64,000 bases of DNA, taken from positions 1,674,001-1,738,000 of the forward strand of contig JALGAS010000002.1 of NCBI GenBank assembly GCA_023078685.1, in the 5' to 3' direction. Both the position numbers and the translations under genes were made by a program. This stretch comes from Neopestalotiopsis rosae (lineage: Eukaryota; Ascomycota; Sordariomycetes; Amphisphaeriales; Sporocadaceae). Shown piece by piece: positions 1-12,100 of this stretch. A model generated the notes under the pieces. The model worked only from the letters and a program-made list of their open reading frames with translations. It was not told the DNA's origin and made no database searches. The stretch's first letter is position 1; each line of letters begins with the position of its first letter.

Positions 1-24
1 TTCAAGTTTCTACCAACCCCGAAA

Positions 25-1141
25 ATGCCAGCTATTATTCCATCTGGACGGTGGAACGGTTGGAGAGCAAGATATGCTCGGCCGCAATCAACCCAAGATC
101 TGGAACTACCGACGAGACGGTTTTCTGCGTCTCGAGATATTCAATCCCACTCAGATGAAGCCAGACTTGATATCTCTTCTGTACGCCTCGAGGACCCTGA
201 GGTCCGCCCAAGAAGAGACGAGGCGACATCGACATCTAAAGGAACAAGCAAGAAGCCGGGCCTGTTTGCTCTTAAACGCTGGAGGAAATCCTTCCGATAT
301 TTCCGCGTTGTGGCCTGGATATTCACGTGGATGAATTCCTTCTTTATCCCTTGGTCATATTTCTATCATGAAAATTATCATTATGACTCAGATGCTTGGG
401 GTCGTTATGACAGCATTTGGTCTTGGAAGGTTAGTTGAACGCTCCATCCTAGCCTCCTGAATTTATTGCAGCCCACTTACCCTACTCTAGATTCTTTTTT
501 CATCGCTATTTATTGCATGGGACATATGGCGAATCGTTCAATCGCTTTATGAACGTCCTCCAGGGTATCGCACCGAAATCATTTTAGTGATTGAGATATG
601 CATCATGATAGCAAGCATCCTCAATGTAGCCAAAGACTTGTCATTCTTCATAGCCGAATCTGTTCCAGCTTACGTTGCCTTGATTGCGCTGCCCGCAACG
701 TAGGTATCTCCATATGAACGTCTGACTCAATGGGAAAAGCTGAACGTTTCCAGGTTGCTTAGTATGTGTATTGTTGGTGGTCATGTCTGGCGATACCCAG
801 CAAGGCGACGGGAGCGTATCCGATATGCCAAGATCAAACCACAATTAGCCTTCACCGCGTCGGGCATCCCAGTGGCCGTCTATCCCACACGGGGTATGTT
901 TGGAGCTTCAGAGATGGACTTGCTCTCGGTGGACTCGCTGCAGGAGCACCCGGATTCGCGAGCCGACCAGCCCGAGCAACACCACAGCGGATTTCACGAC
1001 GACGCTGGGTACACGAATGAGTCTCAAGTTTCACTTCTAAGCGACCGAGCAACCACAAGCTTTGCCACACACGACGAAATAAGAACCGCTGTTCATCGTC
1101 CCATCCAGAATCCTCAATGGTCGGAAGAATACTCCCGGTGA
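25..1141 (+). CDS. multi-pass membrane protein, unknown function, 3 exons
   Basis: Exons 25-429, 491-699 and 754-1141 join in phase to about 333 residues. The donors are GTTAGT and GTAGGT; the acceptors are CTAG and CCAG. The first ~90 residues are polar and charged. Hydrophobic segments follow in late exon 1 (around FRVVAWIFTWMNSFF), twice in exon 2 (around LFSSLFIAWDIW and IILVIEICIMIASILN), and near the exon 2/3 junction (ALIALPATLLSMCIVGG). A polar C-terminal tail of about 110 residues follows. This looks like a four-helix fungal membrane protein; I do not recognise a named family. The reading frame stays open upstream of the ATG to base 1, so the true start may lie outside the window. 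Confidence 0.7.
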
Positions 1142-1792
1142 ACGAAATTATCAATCAGCGGCACTGTCTATTCTCATTTCTGACATCGGTCCACGATGTC
1201 CAGCCACGTCAGAGAGAAAGCATTATCGCAGGGATGACACAAACCTTCAAAGACCACAAGCTTCCACAAACACAGCCAGTCATTTCCCAAGATTCATCAT
1301 AGATGCTAGCAAACATATCACCTATATCCTTTAAAAGCCTAGTCTCTGTGAGAATGGATCCTCGGATGCACTGGCTGTATTGCTCCCGCATGACAAGTCA
1401 CTATATCACTTGACCCAGGCGAACAATGTATTCTTGGCCCTGCCCTGGACTAAATATACTGCTATGATCAGAGCTCTGATGTGACAGGCTGGCTAGGCGG
1501 AATGGTGTTGGGTATCGAATGCTTCCAGTAATCAAGTACGAGTCGAATGTAGCATCGTGGCTACCCAATCATGAATAGCAACCCCGTTGCAAGGTACGGA
1601 ACACAGGGATCTCACGTCAATCACTTTGACAAGGCAAAAAAGATGCCATTGCTATCAAACAGAAAATGACTATACATGCATGTACCGTATGCAAAGAACC
1701 ATAGCATGCCCAGTGATGCATACTTTTCCAAACGCCGTTCTTCATGACTCTGACATATATACTCCATCAGCCTCTGCACAGATGGCTACTTC
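1142..1792. other. convergent intergenic region
   Basis: This holds the 3' ends of the flanking membrane-protein and BIR1 genes, which converge. I see no coding pattern, RNA gene or repeat. Confidence 0.6.
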
Positions 1793-4408
1793 TCATTGTT
1801 CCACGACGAGTTCTTCTAGAGACTGCATGGCCTTTCCGCCTGCACTTTCAAACTTGGTCACAATCATTTCACACTCAATCTTGAGCCGTTGTTCCGCCAG
1901 GTTTGCATTGTGATGAATCCATTCTTCAACAGTCATCTTTTGTTCGGGGCTGGTAAGCTGCATTCCCTTGAGCAGACTCGATCCTGGAACGGCGTTCTCC
2001 TTTCCAAGCTCCTCGAAGATAAGATCAATGTCAATAGGTGACCATGGCTTGTTACTTTGAAGACCGACAAGGAAGTTGTCATTGCGCTTGGTAGGTGACG
2101 ACTGCACAGGGGTTGTGGCTTCGGGGATTTGGGTAACTCGGGTTGACGCTGATGTGTTGGAAGGCTTGGATGAAGGGGGCTGATTTTCTGCATCTGAAGA
2201 TTGCGGCGACTGTGACGGGGAGACTGTGGCTTGTTTGGCTGCTGGGGCGGCAGATATAACGGGCCCAGGTGTAGTAGGTGCTTGAAGCTCGTCCTCGGGC
2301 ACTGGTGGGGGCGGCAGTGACTTCTTTCGCGGTTTCTTTGGGCCCAGACTGACTCTGGGTGTCGCGGCCTTCTCCAGGGGATCGGCGAAATCAACTTGAT
2401 CGACCTCGACGGGTAGCTTGATCTGTGTATCCTCGGTGGCAGGCTCAGGCTGAGGCACGGGTGGGGGCGCAGCAGCTTGTGTGCTGTTTTTCTTTGGACG
2501 GCCACGCTTTTTCGGTGCTGGCGCTGCGGCCGCCGCCGACGTCCTGACGACAGTGCCGTTGCTGATGGCACTGACATCGGTTCGATCCATTGTAGTGTCC
2601 TCGAGACCGGTGGCGGGCTCGTCATCTATTTGCATTTCGGGCTGAGCCACTGCCTTCTGTGCCTTTTGCGCCTTGGTCTGCTTTGATGCCTTTCTAGTAG
2701 TGCCCGCCTTGCGGCCCTTCTTGGGAACTTGCAATGGCTGTTGCTCTTCAGCAGCCATCTGTTCTTGGAGCTTTGTCAGCTCAGCAGATGCATCAGCATC
2801 ATTCATCTCGGCGGGTGCTGGCTCAAACATGGCGTGGTCATCCGAAGTATATTCCTCGATAACCGGTGCTGTTTTCTTGGCAGTCGTCTTCTTTCCCTTG
2901 GCTTTGACAGGTGCCTTCTTACGTTCTGAATCAGAGTCGGCCGTGATCATCTCATCGTCGGATAGGGGTCTGTCTAGATCGGCTTGCAGTTGTCGATCTA
3001 TTTCGGCATCGTCCGGAAATTCTTCTGCAGCATTATGGAAAGAATTATTTGACATGGTAGATGCCGTCGATACCTTTCTAGTGCTTTTTGTCGTCTTGGC
3101 AGCCTTCTTCTTCATGGCCTTTGCAGGCGGGGCCGGAGACGCGTCTGCCATATCTTCCACTGGCTCAGGTTCGATCACGGATGCCTCAGTTGTTGTGTTG
3201 CTGGGACGGCCGCGGCCGCGAGTTGCCCGCTTCTTGGGTGCCGGTGCCTCCTCATTAGTCAGCGCAGAGTCGTCCATTTGATCACTATTTCTCTTGCGTC
3301 CTTGCGCGGCTTTCGGTGGCGGCGGGGGTACGTCGTCTTTGGGAGAATCTTCCAAGACCTCGACTGGCTCCTCCTTCTTGGCCTTGGTCTTTCTTCCCTT
3401 GGTGGCGGTTGTTGCCTTCTTTGCGCGTCCTTTCTTTGTGCCGCCAGTGGTTGCAGTTGATGCCGTTGTCATGACGCTATCCTCATAGTCGGCAGGCTGA
3501 TCTAACATTGATGGTGCTTCGGACGCAATAGTCGCTACAGATTGAGACGATAGTCGTGATGCTTTGGAGGTTCTAGCTCCTTTGCCCCTGCCAGTCTTTT
3601 TGGGAGCCTGTTGGTACTGGTTGATCAAGAGGAAGAATGGACATTCGGGTGATCGCCTGTAATGTTCGTCCCTGTGGAGAAGCTCTGTTGTTAGAGACTG
3701 TGAAAGGTGCATGAGTGGTGGGATTTGGGGGTACTCACATGGGCTTGTCGCTGGGTTCCCATCCGTCCAGTGCCAATTGGCAGTAGGTACAGGTTGCCAT
3801 GTCATCCGACTCGTCAGTGGGTGTGTATTTCCAGCCGGCGTCAACCATCTGGAAGGTACGTTAGAGGTCATCTTTCGCGTCATCAGCTGGAGGCCAAACG
3901 CACCTGCTTGGTTTTGCACTTCCATGTCTTCTTTCCCTCATGGGGCCATCGGTCACCAAATGTGGCTCTTCTGGCGTCGACCATGTGTGGAAGGCTCGGG
4001 TCTTCAGTATTGTAATGTCCCGTACGTGCTTCAATGGCCGCGACGATTGCCCAACCACAATCGGGGGACAATCGCAGGTGTTCTACAATTGGATCATCGC
4101 CATCTTCCCATCCTCCGACCATCTTGTGGCATAGAAAGCAGACTGTATTGTCGGGATAGTCGGGTGCTGGTGCAAAGTAGAAACCAGCGCGGGCGAGCTA
4201 CAAAATGAGATTGTCAGTACATTTCCGGATGCGCTTGTCGCTAATAGGTCGCGTCTGGACATACAGCGTCTGCGTCGATTCCCTTGTGTGGCCAGGCCAG
4301 GGCCTTTGAGGCTTTGCCTTTCCCTGTTGTCTTGCGACCTGTCGCCGATGGCACTGATTGAAAGGAGGCCAGACGGCCATCCTGGGTGAAGTAGTCGAGA
4401 TCCTCCAT
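1793..4408 (-). CDS. bir1: Bir1/survivin-like chromosomal passenger protein, two BIR domains, 4 exons
   Basis: Exons 4408-4265, 4197-3904, 3848-3739 and 3671-1793 give 808 residues. All introns have GT..AG ends and phases match. Two tandem BIR zinc folds are visible. The first has Cys68, Cys71, His88 and Cys95; the second has Cys166, Cys169, His186 and Cys193 (C-x2-C ... H-x6-C). The rest is a long low-complexity region rich in Lys, Ala, Pro, Ser and acidic residues, with AT-hook-like GRGRP and KKRGRPKK motifs. A conserved-looking end follows (WSPIDIDLIFEELG, then TVEEWIHHNANLAEQRLK). Fungal Bir1 works with Aurora kinase, INCENP/Sli15 and borealin-type partners at centromeres and the spindle midzone. 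Two BIR domains plus a long tail is the fungal form; animal survivin has one BIR. The start was chosen at MEDLDYF, just before the first BIR; an upstream in-frame ATG at 4600 is less likely. Confidence 0.9.
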
Positions 4409-5133
4409 CTTTGCCCTGTTGGCAGCGCGTCGCTGTCCGGAGATTGTCGCAAAGGAACCGATTTCAAGGAGAGAATAACATGGACAAGGAGATGCGCCGC
4501 GCCGAACGTTAACAATACGTCGAGCTTCTGTGCGCCGCTGGTATTTTGCGAGGGGCCAAGTGAGCAGAGCAATGAACGACACTATTCTAGCTTTTCGCAA
4601 GGGGTGTGGATCGCGGTGCGCAAGTTATGGAATCCTGGAGCTGGGAAAGCGGGATGAGATGTGAATGAGGGTCGATGCCAATTAACGCTGCGACACTCGA
4701 GTTTGGGTTAAGCGCCGCCCTCATTGGTTCCCGGACCGCGTTTGTTTACTTTGAGAGCCACAAACCCGCTAAGCCCGCTAGATCCACCTTGGCTGCCGGT
4801 TGCCAGCCCCACCTTCACGGCCACAAGTAAAGAACCAAGCCGGAAGAGAAGCCAAAATCTCCTAGAAATTAATGGAGTTCACTCCTGCACTACGCTAGGA
4901 TGTCTGTATCTGTTTATTTAATTGAATTGTTTTGAGTCATCTCCAATATGGATGTTAACGACCTTATTTTGAAGAATCATTTCGACAAGATTGACACATG
5001 ATCGCATTCAACTCCTTGACTGGTGAACGAGCTAGCCGTGGATATAATTATGATTCTTGTAGTCCTGGGCTGTATCACGGAATCTTCTTTCGTGACGATG
5101 TCTAACAACCCACGCAATCTACCGTGATCATAA
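4409..5133. other. BIR1 promoter and 3' flank of the GST gene
   Basis: Non-coding by inspection. It separates two genes on the minus strand and should hold the BIR1 upstream region. No specific motif can be supported. Confidence 0.5.
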
Positions 5134-5935
5134 TCATGTCTTCTTTTCCATCCAGGGCGAGCAGGCATCATAGACTTCCTTGAAGCCAGGACCTCGCAAA
5201 TACTTCTGGAAAACCTCTTCGTCAATGACCCGCGCGCACTGCATTGATCCCGCGAGAAAAAAGTCCATGTAGCTAGGGCGAGCGCCGAGCACAAAGGGAC
5301 CCTCGGCGCTGTTGGTCCGTATCAGCTCCCCGGCCTCGCGCATGCCCTCTGCCGACTCTGCCCAAGCCACCTGCTCTTTGTCGCCCTCGAGCAGGTCCTC
5401 GAGGCGGTGGCCCAGCGACGCCTCTCGCGTGCGCCGGAAGAACTCTTGGGCAGGCGGCGACAGGATGTGGATTTCGCGTGGCATCAGCGATTTGCGAAAG
5501 GTCAGACCAAGTCCGCCGCGCGCCTTGGTCTCGATCTCCCGGCCCAGGTCCGAGGTCAGCGGTACTGCTGGGCTCGGGTAGGTCTTCTCAATGAACTCGG
5601 AGATGGGCTTTGAGTCCATGATGTATTCTCCAGTCGGCACGTACTGGATGACAGGAACAGTGTATTTGGTTCCTGTTTGATTAGGTTCCAAGCCGCTACA
5701 GTGGGTTATGTTAGAAAGGCTCTCCTATGTGCCTTGGCTGTGTCTGCGATTGGAATGTATCAACAACTTACAGCTCTTTTAGAGTGGGCTCAATGTCCTG
5801 AAATTCGAGAAAGATAGTCTTGTAAGGGACATTCTTGTAGTTGAGCATTAAGCGGATGCGCCAGACAACGGGAGAGAAGCAGACGTCTTTGATGCACGCC
5901 AAATCGTACAAGATAATCTCTGGCTCGGAAGTCAT
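5134..5935 (-). CDS. glutathione S-transferase, etherase (LigE)-like
   Basis: Exons 5935-5772 and 5695-5134 give 241 residues; the donor is GTAAGT, the acceptor TAG, and the phases match. The N-terminal ~95 residues form a thioredoxin-fold GST domain. It begins EPEIILYDLA, has CFSPVVWRIRLMLNYK at the glutathione site, and has the cis-proline motif TVPVI followed by MDSKPISEFIE. The C-terminal ~140 residues are the helical domain (PSYMDFFLAGSMQCAR). This layout matches the fungal etherase-like GST class, related to bacterial beta-etherases. A role in glutathione conjugation or cleavage of xenobiotics or aromatic ethers is inferred. The position usual for the catalytic Ser/Cys lies around CFSP, but the catalytic residue cannot be fixed from sequence alone. 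Confidence 0.85.
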
Positions 5936-7239
5936 TGTGGGCAGAGGCGTGAAGCGACGGGGGAATTCAGGATTAAGCTTATAGAGAAGAGCAGCAAATT
6001 TGAATGCTCAGTTTATTTTCGAGTATGATTCAAACAAACGGTGAGCGAAAGGCACGACTTCATATACCAGGTGTACTAGGCGCCTGCTTACATAGCTGAA
6101 TGCAACGTGGAGGTTGCCTTGAGCAATAGTCGCCGAACCGGCTCCGATGATCAAATCTGACACAGGTGCGCCCTTCCGTACCACGATGGCCAATCACGGA
6201 TCCCGGCCCTCCGTAGGACTTGTCGCGTGCGGCGGCGCCTTCACCAATGCCGTTGTGGCATATCAGAGCATTGAAATAGTGGACATCGTCAGCACTTGGC
6301 AAGGGTAGTCATGCAGGGACTTGCCCATATCGAACAACAGGGTGCAAGTGTCGCATTAGACTGCCGCAAGTTCTCTTGACAAAGATCTCCTAAGCTAGGG
6401 AAAAATGATCCACCGCTCCAGAATACCGTCTCAATATAGTGTTCTGATAATCGTGATAATCTGTAATCTTTCTTGGGCCTTTTGGATTCCACATGCCGAC
6501 TCAATGATTCTAAAGGCTCCCCCTTTGTCAAGAGACGCTAGGTTAGAGCAATCTTGCACCCGCGCAAAACCCTTTCACATTCTCATCGGGTGATTCGATA
6601 TGAACGTATCATAGTCAGATTGGAGACTGATTTGGAATCACTCAGTTTTGATGAGGACGGTAGATTCCATGTAGAATGTGACCAGAGTCCAAGCTCATCC
6701 AAAGCCATTCACATGTGGCATCTTACGAGTGCGGAGTGATCAAGAAGCATGCATTGCAGACTCGAGCTATTGGAATCATGAACCCAACTTCAGCATGTCT
6801 GGAAACAAAATTGGAGATAGTACAGTATACTTTCACGCCACCTCATGGTTTAGTCAATCTGGTTCGGGGCATGTCCGGTACGTGATAACTTGAATTATAT
6901 GATCCGGTGGATGCTTGCTCATTGGCTCTCGCCGTTTCTATCCCCGCTCATGGTCATGTCAATCTAGAAGAATCACAGTCGAAGTTGACGATCGCTGTTA
7001 GACAGGAAACCCTTATATTTGTTGCGTAGCTGAGGAAGTCGCCTGGGCAGGCTTGGTGCATTGATGAAGTACCACGGTCTACTAATTACGCGACAACTGA
7101 ACCGGCATTAATCGAGGTTCGAGGAGAGAAGTGACAAGAGTAGTGATTTCAATAACCAGGCATTAGAAAATAGCAACTCAAGGCTAGAGTCAATTGATTA
7201 TCGTAGACTGAATATGCTCAGCTGTCAGTCGAGTCCAGA
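5936..7239. other. gene-free interval
   Basis: Only short, unrelated open frames occur on both strands. No splice-joined coding pattern, tRNA or repeat was seen. Confidence 0.5.
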
Positions 7240-7516
7240 TCACTTGCTTCCGGCATCTTTCAGATCTTGATATTGTTCTCGGCCAACCTTCTTCTGCTGG
7301 TCCTTTCCATGGTCGGCTTCTGGCTGACTCTTGTGCGAGGACTGCTTTGAAGCTCCCTGATCTGGGCCAGGTCCTCCAAGGTTGCGCTTTGCTGGAATCA
7401 AGTCTCTTGTCAGCACTATTTCGCCGTTGGGGATGAGAGCATCAAGTCTGCGGGGTTGTCCTACAGTCCTCAGCCAGCTTGTCGCCAGCGTCTTGGTGCA
7501 CGATACGATCCGACAT
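7240..7516 (-). CDS. small hydrophilic protein, 67 residues, 2 exons
   Basis: Proposed exons are 7516-7465 and 7391-7240. The 73-base intron has a GTAGGA donor, a CTGAC branch-point match and a TTCCAG acceptor; the phases join cleanly. The product starts MSDRIVHQDAGDKLAED and ends VGREQYQDLKDAGSK. It is very hydrophilic, has no membrane segment or signal peptide, and is rich in Lys, Gln, Asp and Gly. It resembles small fungal stress or conidiation-type proteins in composition only. Without splicing the frame stops after 24 codons. Each exon is too short to stand alone, so the call rests on the agreement of intron signals, phase and composition. Confidence 0.55.
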
Positions 7517-9134
7517 GATGATTTAGTGGAATTGAGGTAATCTTGGGTGCAAGTTTGGTATATCTAGAGGTGAGCTGTTGAAGATATGGAGTACAAAAAC
7601 CCCCTTGCGAGGCACTCTTTCAACTACGAAATATGGCTTCCCTACTTATATAGCTATTCCTGCACTTTCTCGATTGAATTGATTCTTGGGGTACACTCGG
7701 ATCCTGCGGGCATCACTGGAGTGAGCATGTACCCAGCAAGCGTACATGTCCATTCATTTAGAGTTCTTAGGAACATGGAGGTGCATCGCGGGGTTGCAAT
7801 GACGTGCAGGTGACGCCATTGAACAGTATCCCGCAGTGCACAGCCTATGAGCACTTCGTATTGCGAAAGAGCCAATCTTGTATGCCAGTTGCTACTCAAT
7901 ATGGGACGAGGTTTGATCTCGGCAGCGACATGGCGATGGATGCATGTGTATCACACGAGTCGGTGCTGCGATTCCCAGGCACAAGGAAGTCTGGCCTCGA
8001 GAGGTCGGCACAAGCTAACGCAAACCTTGAATGCTTAATAATGTATTTGATCCGTTCTGGACCAGACGGCAGAATGCGTTATTCGTAAGCCGTGAAATTG
8101 GTCGAGTTTGTCTTGAGATGATCAATTGAAACAAGAGAATCAAGTGAGTCCAAAATCTGAGGTACGAAGAGGCATCACGCAATTGCCTGGTTCCTGGGAA
8201 AAAAGGCCCCAAGAGCAATGAAATATACTGATTCAAACTCTTCTGACATATGATTAGCAAGAACCGCTATTGTAATTATCATCAATATGTTTGTGACCCT
8301 TCAAAGTTCGCTTTGCCATTCCTTGTATTCATCTTCCAAAGTGAAATGTGCTAACGCGTGTTTGTGCAGGTATTTTATGCAAGTTGCGAAGTCCGGCACC
8401 GCGAAGAGCGCCGGATGGAATGACGACGGGATACCGACTTCACGCGATCTTTTTTCCGGACTGTCGGACCGAAATATAGATGACTCGACGGGAGGGCCCA
8501 ACGGGAATTTGCGTTATCTCAAACGAATTCAGTCCGAGTGCATATATTACGCCCCACTCCGGCGCGTATATGTATGTCTGACAAGGTTGGCAGGTGTTTA
8601 CTTGTATCCCGCCCTGATCGGACACACTGAGGAATGGATCTCATTTGCCATCAACGATGATAATGAAGTAAGCTATGCTCTTCACCCAATGAATATAAGC
8701 AGGCTTCATATGTTAACATGCCATCTTAGCTCTCTTACTTCCGAAATCAGAAGCAGCCGTGATGCTCGTGTTGATCGAGCAATGAAATGCAGGAGCCCAG
8801 GAGCCCTTGGCATTTCTCATGTGTTGGGGTTTTGAACATGGGTAGGTGCAGGTTGCCGTATTTGACCATGCACGCATAGACTGTGCAGAATAAAAATCAG
8901 TCATCGGAGATTGTGGGATACTACACACGCCTGGTCGCGGTTCCGGTGTCAATGCCCAATCGATAGCACGTTCCACTTTCATGTTGCGCTGTGCTTCCCT
9001 CTTACATTGCTGGGCGCTCCAGAGCGGTATTGCATATTCCTGAGTTTTCTGCCATCCCTCGCCGGTCTTGTCGTAGCTCAAAAGCCTTCTGTCTCCTTTG
9101 ACTGTCATATCTTCTCATGAAGTGATGTTGCGCC
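7517..9134. other. intergenic region between divergent genes
   Basis: This lies between the small gene (-) and the CorA-like gene (+). An open frame of 182 codons at 8287-8835 has no recognisable composition or domain and was not accepted as a gene. Confidence 0.5.
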
Positions 9135-12100
9135 ATGTTGCACACCGGCCTTGCTCCTGCAGAAGATACACCGTCCGAGTCAAGACATCAGTACTGGGAC
9201 GAGAAGTCTGTACCTCATTATGATGCTGAGGAATTTCAGTGTCGACTGAAGAGTAAGTGAAAGAAAAGGACCGTCAACAGACAGAACGAATTGAGTAGCC
9301 TAATCATGCACAGGATCCACAACTAATGGTGCTCGCGCAGCCAGAAAGGCACAAACCAAGAACGCGGAAAATGAATCGGATCAGCGGGACGCTGAATGTC
9401 CGTTCTCATTCGGCAATGAGGGCACAACGGCTACTGTCAATGCTTACGGGCAAGTCATGCGATTTGCCAGTTATCTCGGTGTCGGGAAGAGTGGAATGGC
9501 CAGTGTCACACATAATCGACCGGAATGGTTCGAACGATTTTTCGGCAAACATGGCGACCACGAACGCCATGGTGGTATAAAGTTGAATGACTTTGCCGAA
9601 TTGGTATCAAGTACAAACCTCGAAGACCTCAGCTTTGGATTGAAGCTCCAAGATCTTGTGTACGACAGGCCACCCCGACGAAGTTGCCTAGTCAATCGGT
9701 GGCCGCAATACGACTTCGAGAATTCAACTACTGGGCTAACCGTGCAATGGACGATCCATCAAGGCAGTCTGATCCAGCGATGCCTGCTAGTAAACAAGCA
9801 CAACGAAGACCGGCCGGTAGACTTTTCTTTCTCCAAGGATATGTGGCTACAAAATTCCAACCTTGATTCGATTGAAAGAACACGCAGATATGATAGCATT
9901 CAAGGCCCAGGCGGCTGTAGCTGGGTTTTTATAGCGCATTCCAAGGACGATAATGTTCGGGACCCGAACGACCCCGAGTGTATGGGCATCGGAGTCATGA
10001 CAAGCATATTTGTCGATGGAGTTGCTTGCGTGTGGAATGACGACGCCAGCTGGAGGAAGATACTTCCAGGAAACCCAGATCAAGGAGCTAAATTACACGA
10101 GTTGGAGGTCGTGACGGCATACAAGTTGATGAGTATTGGTCGTACGCCAACAGCATAGACCGATTTCATAATTCATGCGAATGACATTGACGCTGGTCTG
10201 GCTTTGTTGGATATTGCTTCCGGTTCAGTGTCATTTGCTTCCTTTCGTTTGCCAGTCACCCCGGAGGTCCAGTCGAGAACAAACCACCAAGCTGGCAGGG
10301 CTCAAGCAAATGGCTTTCATGAGGAAGTCCCTCATGACCTTCAGAACGTCGTGATTGAAAGGTTGAATGCCATCATACTTCGTCACTTGGAACACATTCT
10401 CTCGGTCTGCTCCATACCAGTGCCCTTGCCAGCCAGGAACGCTATCGGATATGCCATCACTACCGGCGACATTTCAGACCATAAGATCTGGCCCAATTCA
10501 GCTATCTTGTACGTGTATCTCATGCCCCGTTATCTGCACGTCCATTTTTGCTCATGTGTCGCATTAGCTTTGCATTTCGTTTCCTGCTTGCTGTGGCAAG
10601 ACATCTTCGCTCGTTGCCACCAGGTGATGCTTATGTTGAGTCACTTGCGTCAAGAATCAAAGCAGTGTGTGTCGGTCATTTGCTCTGGTTAAAATCAGCA
10701 GACCCTATCGACTTTGACAACGTCGACAATGAACTGCACCTTCCGTCGGGTAAAAAAGGGAAAGCTAGATGCGCTCTCAAATACCCCAATTATCTCCCAT
10801 TTCGAATCATCATGACTGCAAAATTTGCGGATACGTTCCAAGGCGAGAACGAAAACCTCGTGCATGACGTTTTGAAAGATCTTCGAAAACCATGGCTACA
10901 TTATCTGCAAAAGATTGATAGCCGGCGAAAGTGCACCTGGCCAAGACACATAAGAGATGTCAACGAAAGCGACCCAGCTGATGCGCCTTTCAAAACCTAC
11001 CGGCTTGATGATCACATCTGGATATACGAGTCTTTGAGACGCTTGGAAAATATGCGTGTAAAGGACCCCCTCCCAGACGAACCGCGCCGGGACTTCAGAC
11101 ATAAATCGGTCGAGGCAAGGCGGATGCTCTATTTGCAGAAAATATATGCATCTCATCGTGTCTTGAATGAAATTATTCAACGATTTACAGTTGAGGTCTC
11201 GAACGACTTGCCGCACCGCAGAATGTTGGCTGTGACGCGTTCATTGAATGAGTCACGATTTCTGTTGCACGCGAAGGATACAATTCTTTTCGAGGTTCTC
11301 GGGACGAAGGAAGCCTCCCTTCCTGGCAGTTGGGCCAGCACAATTCAAGCGCAGGCTCATTTTGCAGAAAATGACGACAACAAATGGGACAACGCATTGC
11401 GCTACGGCTTAGCCATAGTCATGGCTGCCCAGGGCTTTAGTATCACCGGCAAACCTCCAGGAGACATAATACGAATTGCTGTCAAGACTCTTTTGGACGT
11501 AACAAGTTATAATGGTCTCGTTCCAGGAATCCTTGGACAGATACAAGAAGGGGGACGATTCATCCCTGATTTCGGCAATGAACGACGTCATTACCATGGT
11601 CTTTTTGAGGTTCCTTATGTTCTCCTCACTCACACGAGCGACATTTGCTTAGCATTTGATAACGATGCACCAATTGCCAATCTTGGCGAGTCCGAAACAA
11701 CGTTTGGTATCCCAGAGACACTGCAAAAGCCGTTGCTTATCAATCATGGGGGAGAATACATGAGAAAATCTTCGCCAAATGCAAATCAACTACAGGTAAT
11801 GGGACACTTGAAGGCGAAGGTACCTCTGAACAATCGTGTAGAATCAAGCAACGTTTCCAGCCTTGAAGACGAGTGGTTATACAACTTGCCGGTGTTCTTT
11901 CGCAATGAACCGATCGAGACAGAAGAAATTTTGCACTCGCTCAAAAGGGAAATCAAACGCAATCCAAACGCCGTCAGTAAGGTTGTCGCAAACGGTATTC
12001 ATTTCGATTATAAGCGGACAAATTTCCGCACGGCGTGTATCCTTGACATTCCGAAGCACAGATGGGCCTTGTTTTACGGTTTGGTGGGTTTGAAAGAATG

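Noticed and set aside
2673..3281. 202-codon frame antisense to BIR1
   Set aside because: Shadow of the low-complexity Lys/Ala/Ser-rich tail of Bir1.
8287..8835. 182-codon open frame on the plus strand
   Set aside because: No domain, repeat or membrane pattern; no convincing splice continuation; likely chance.
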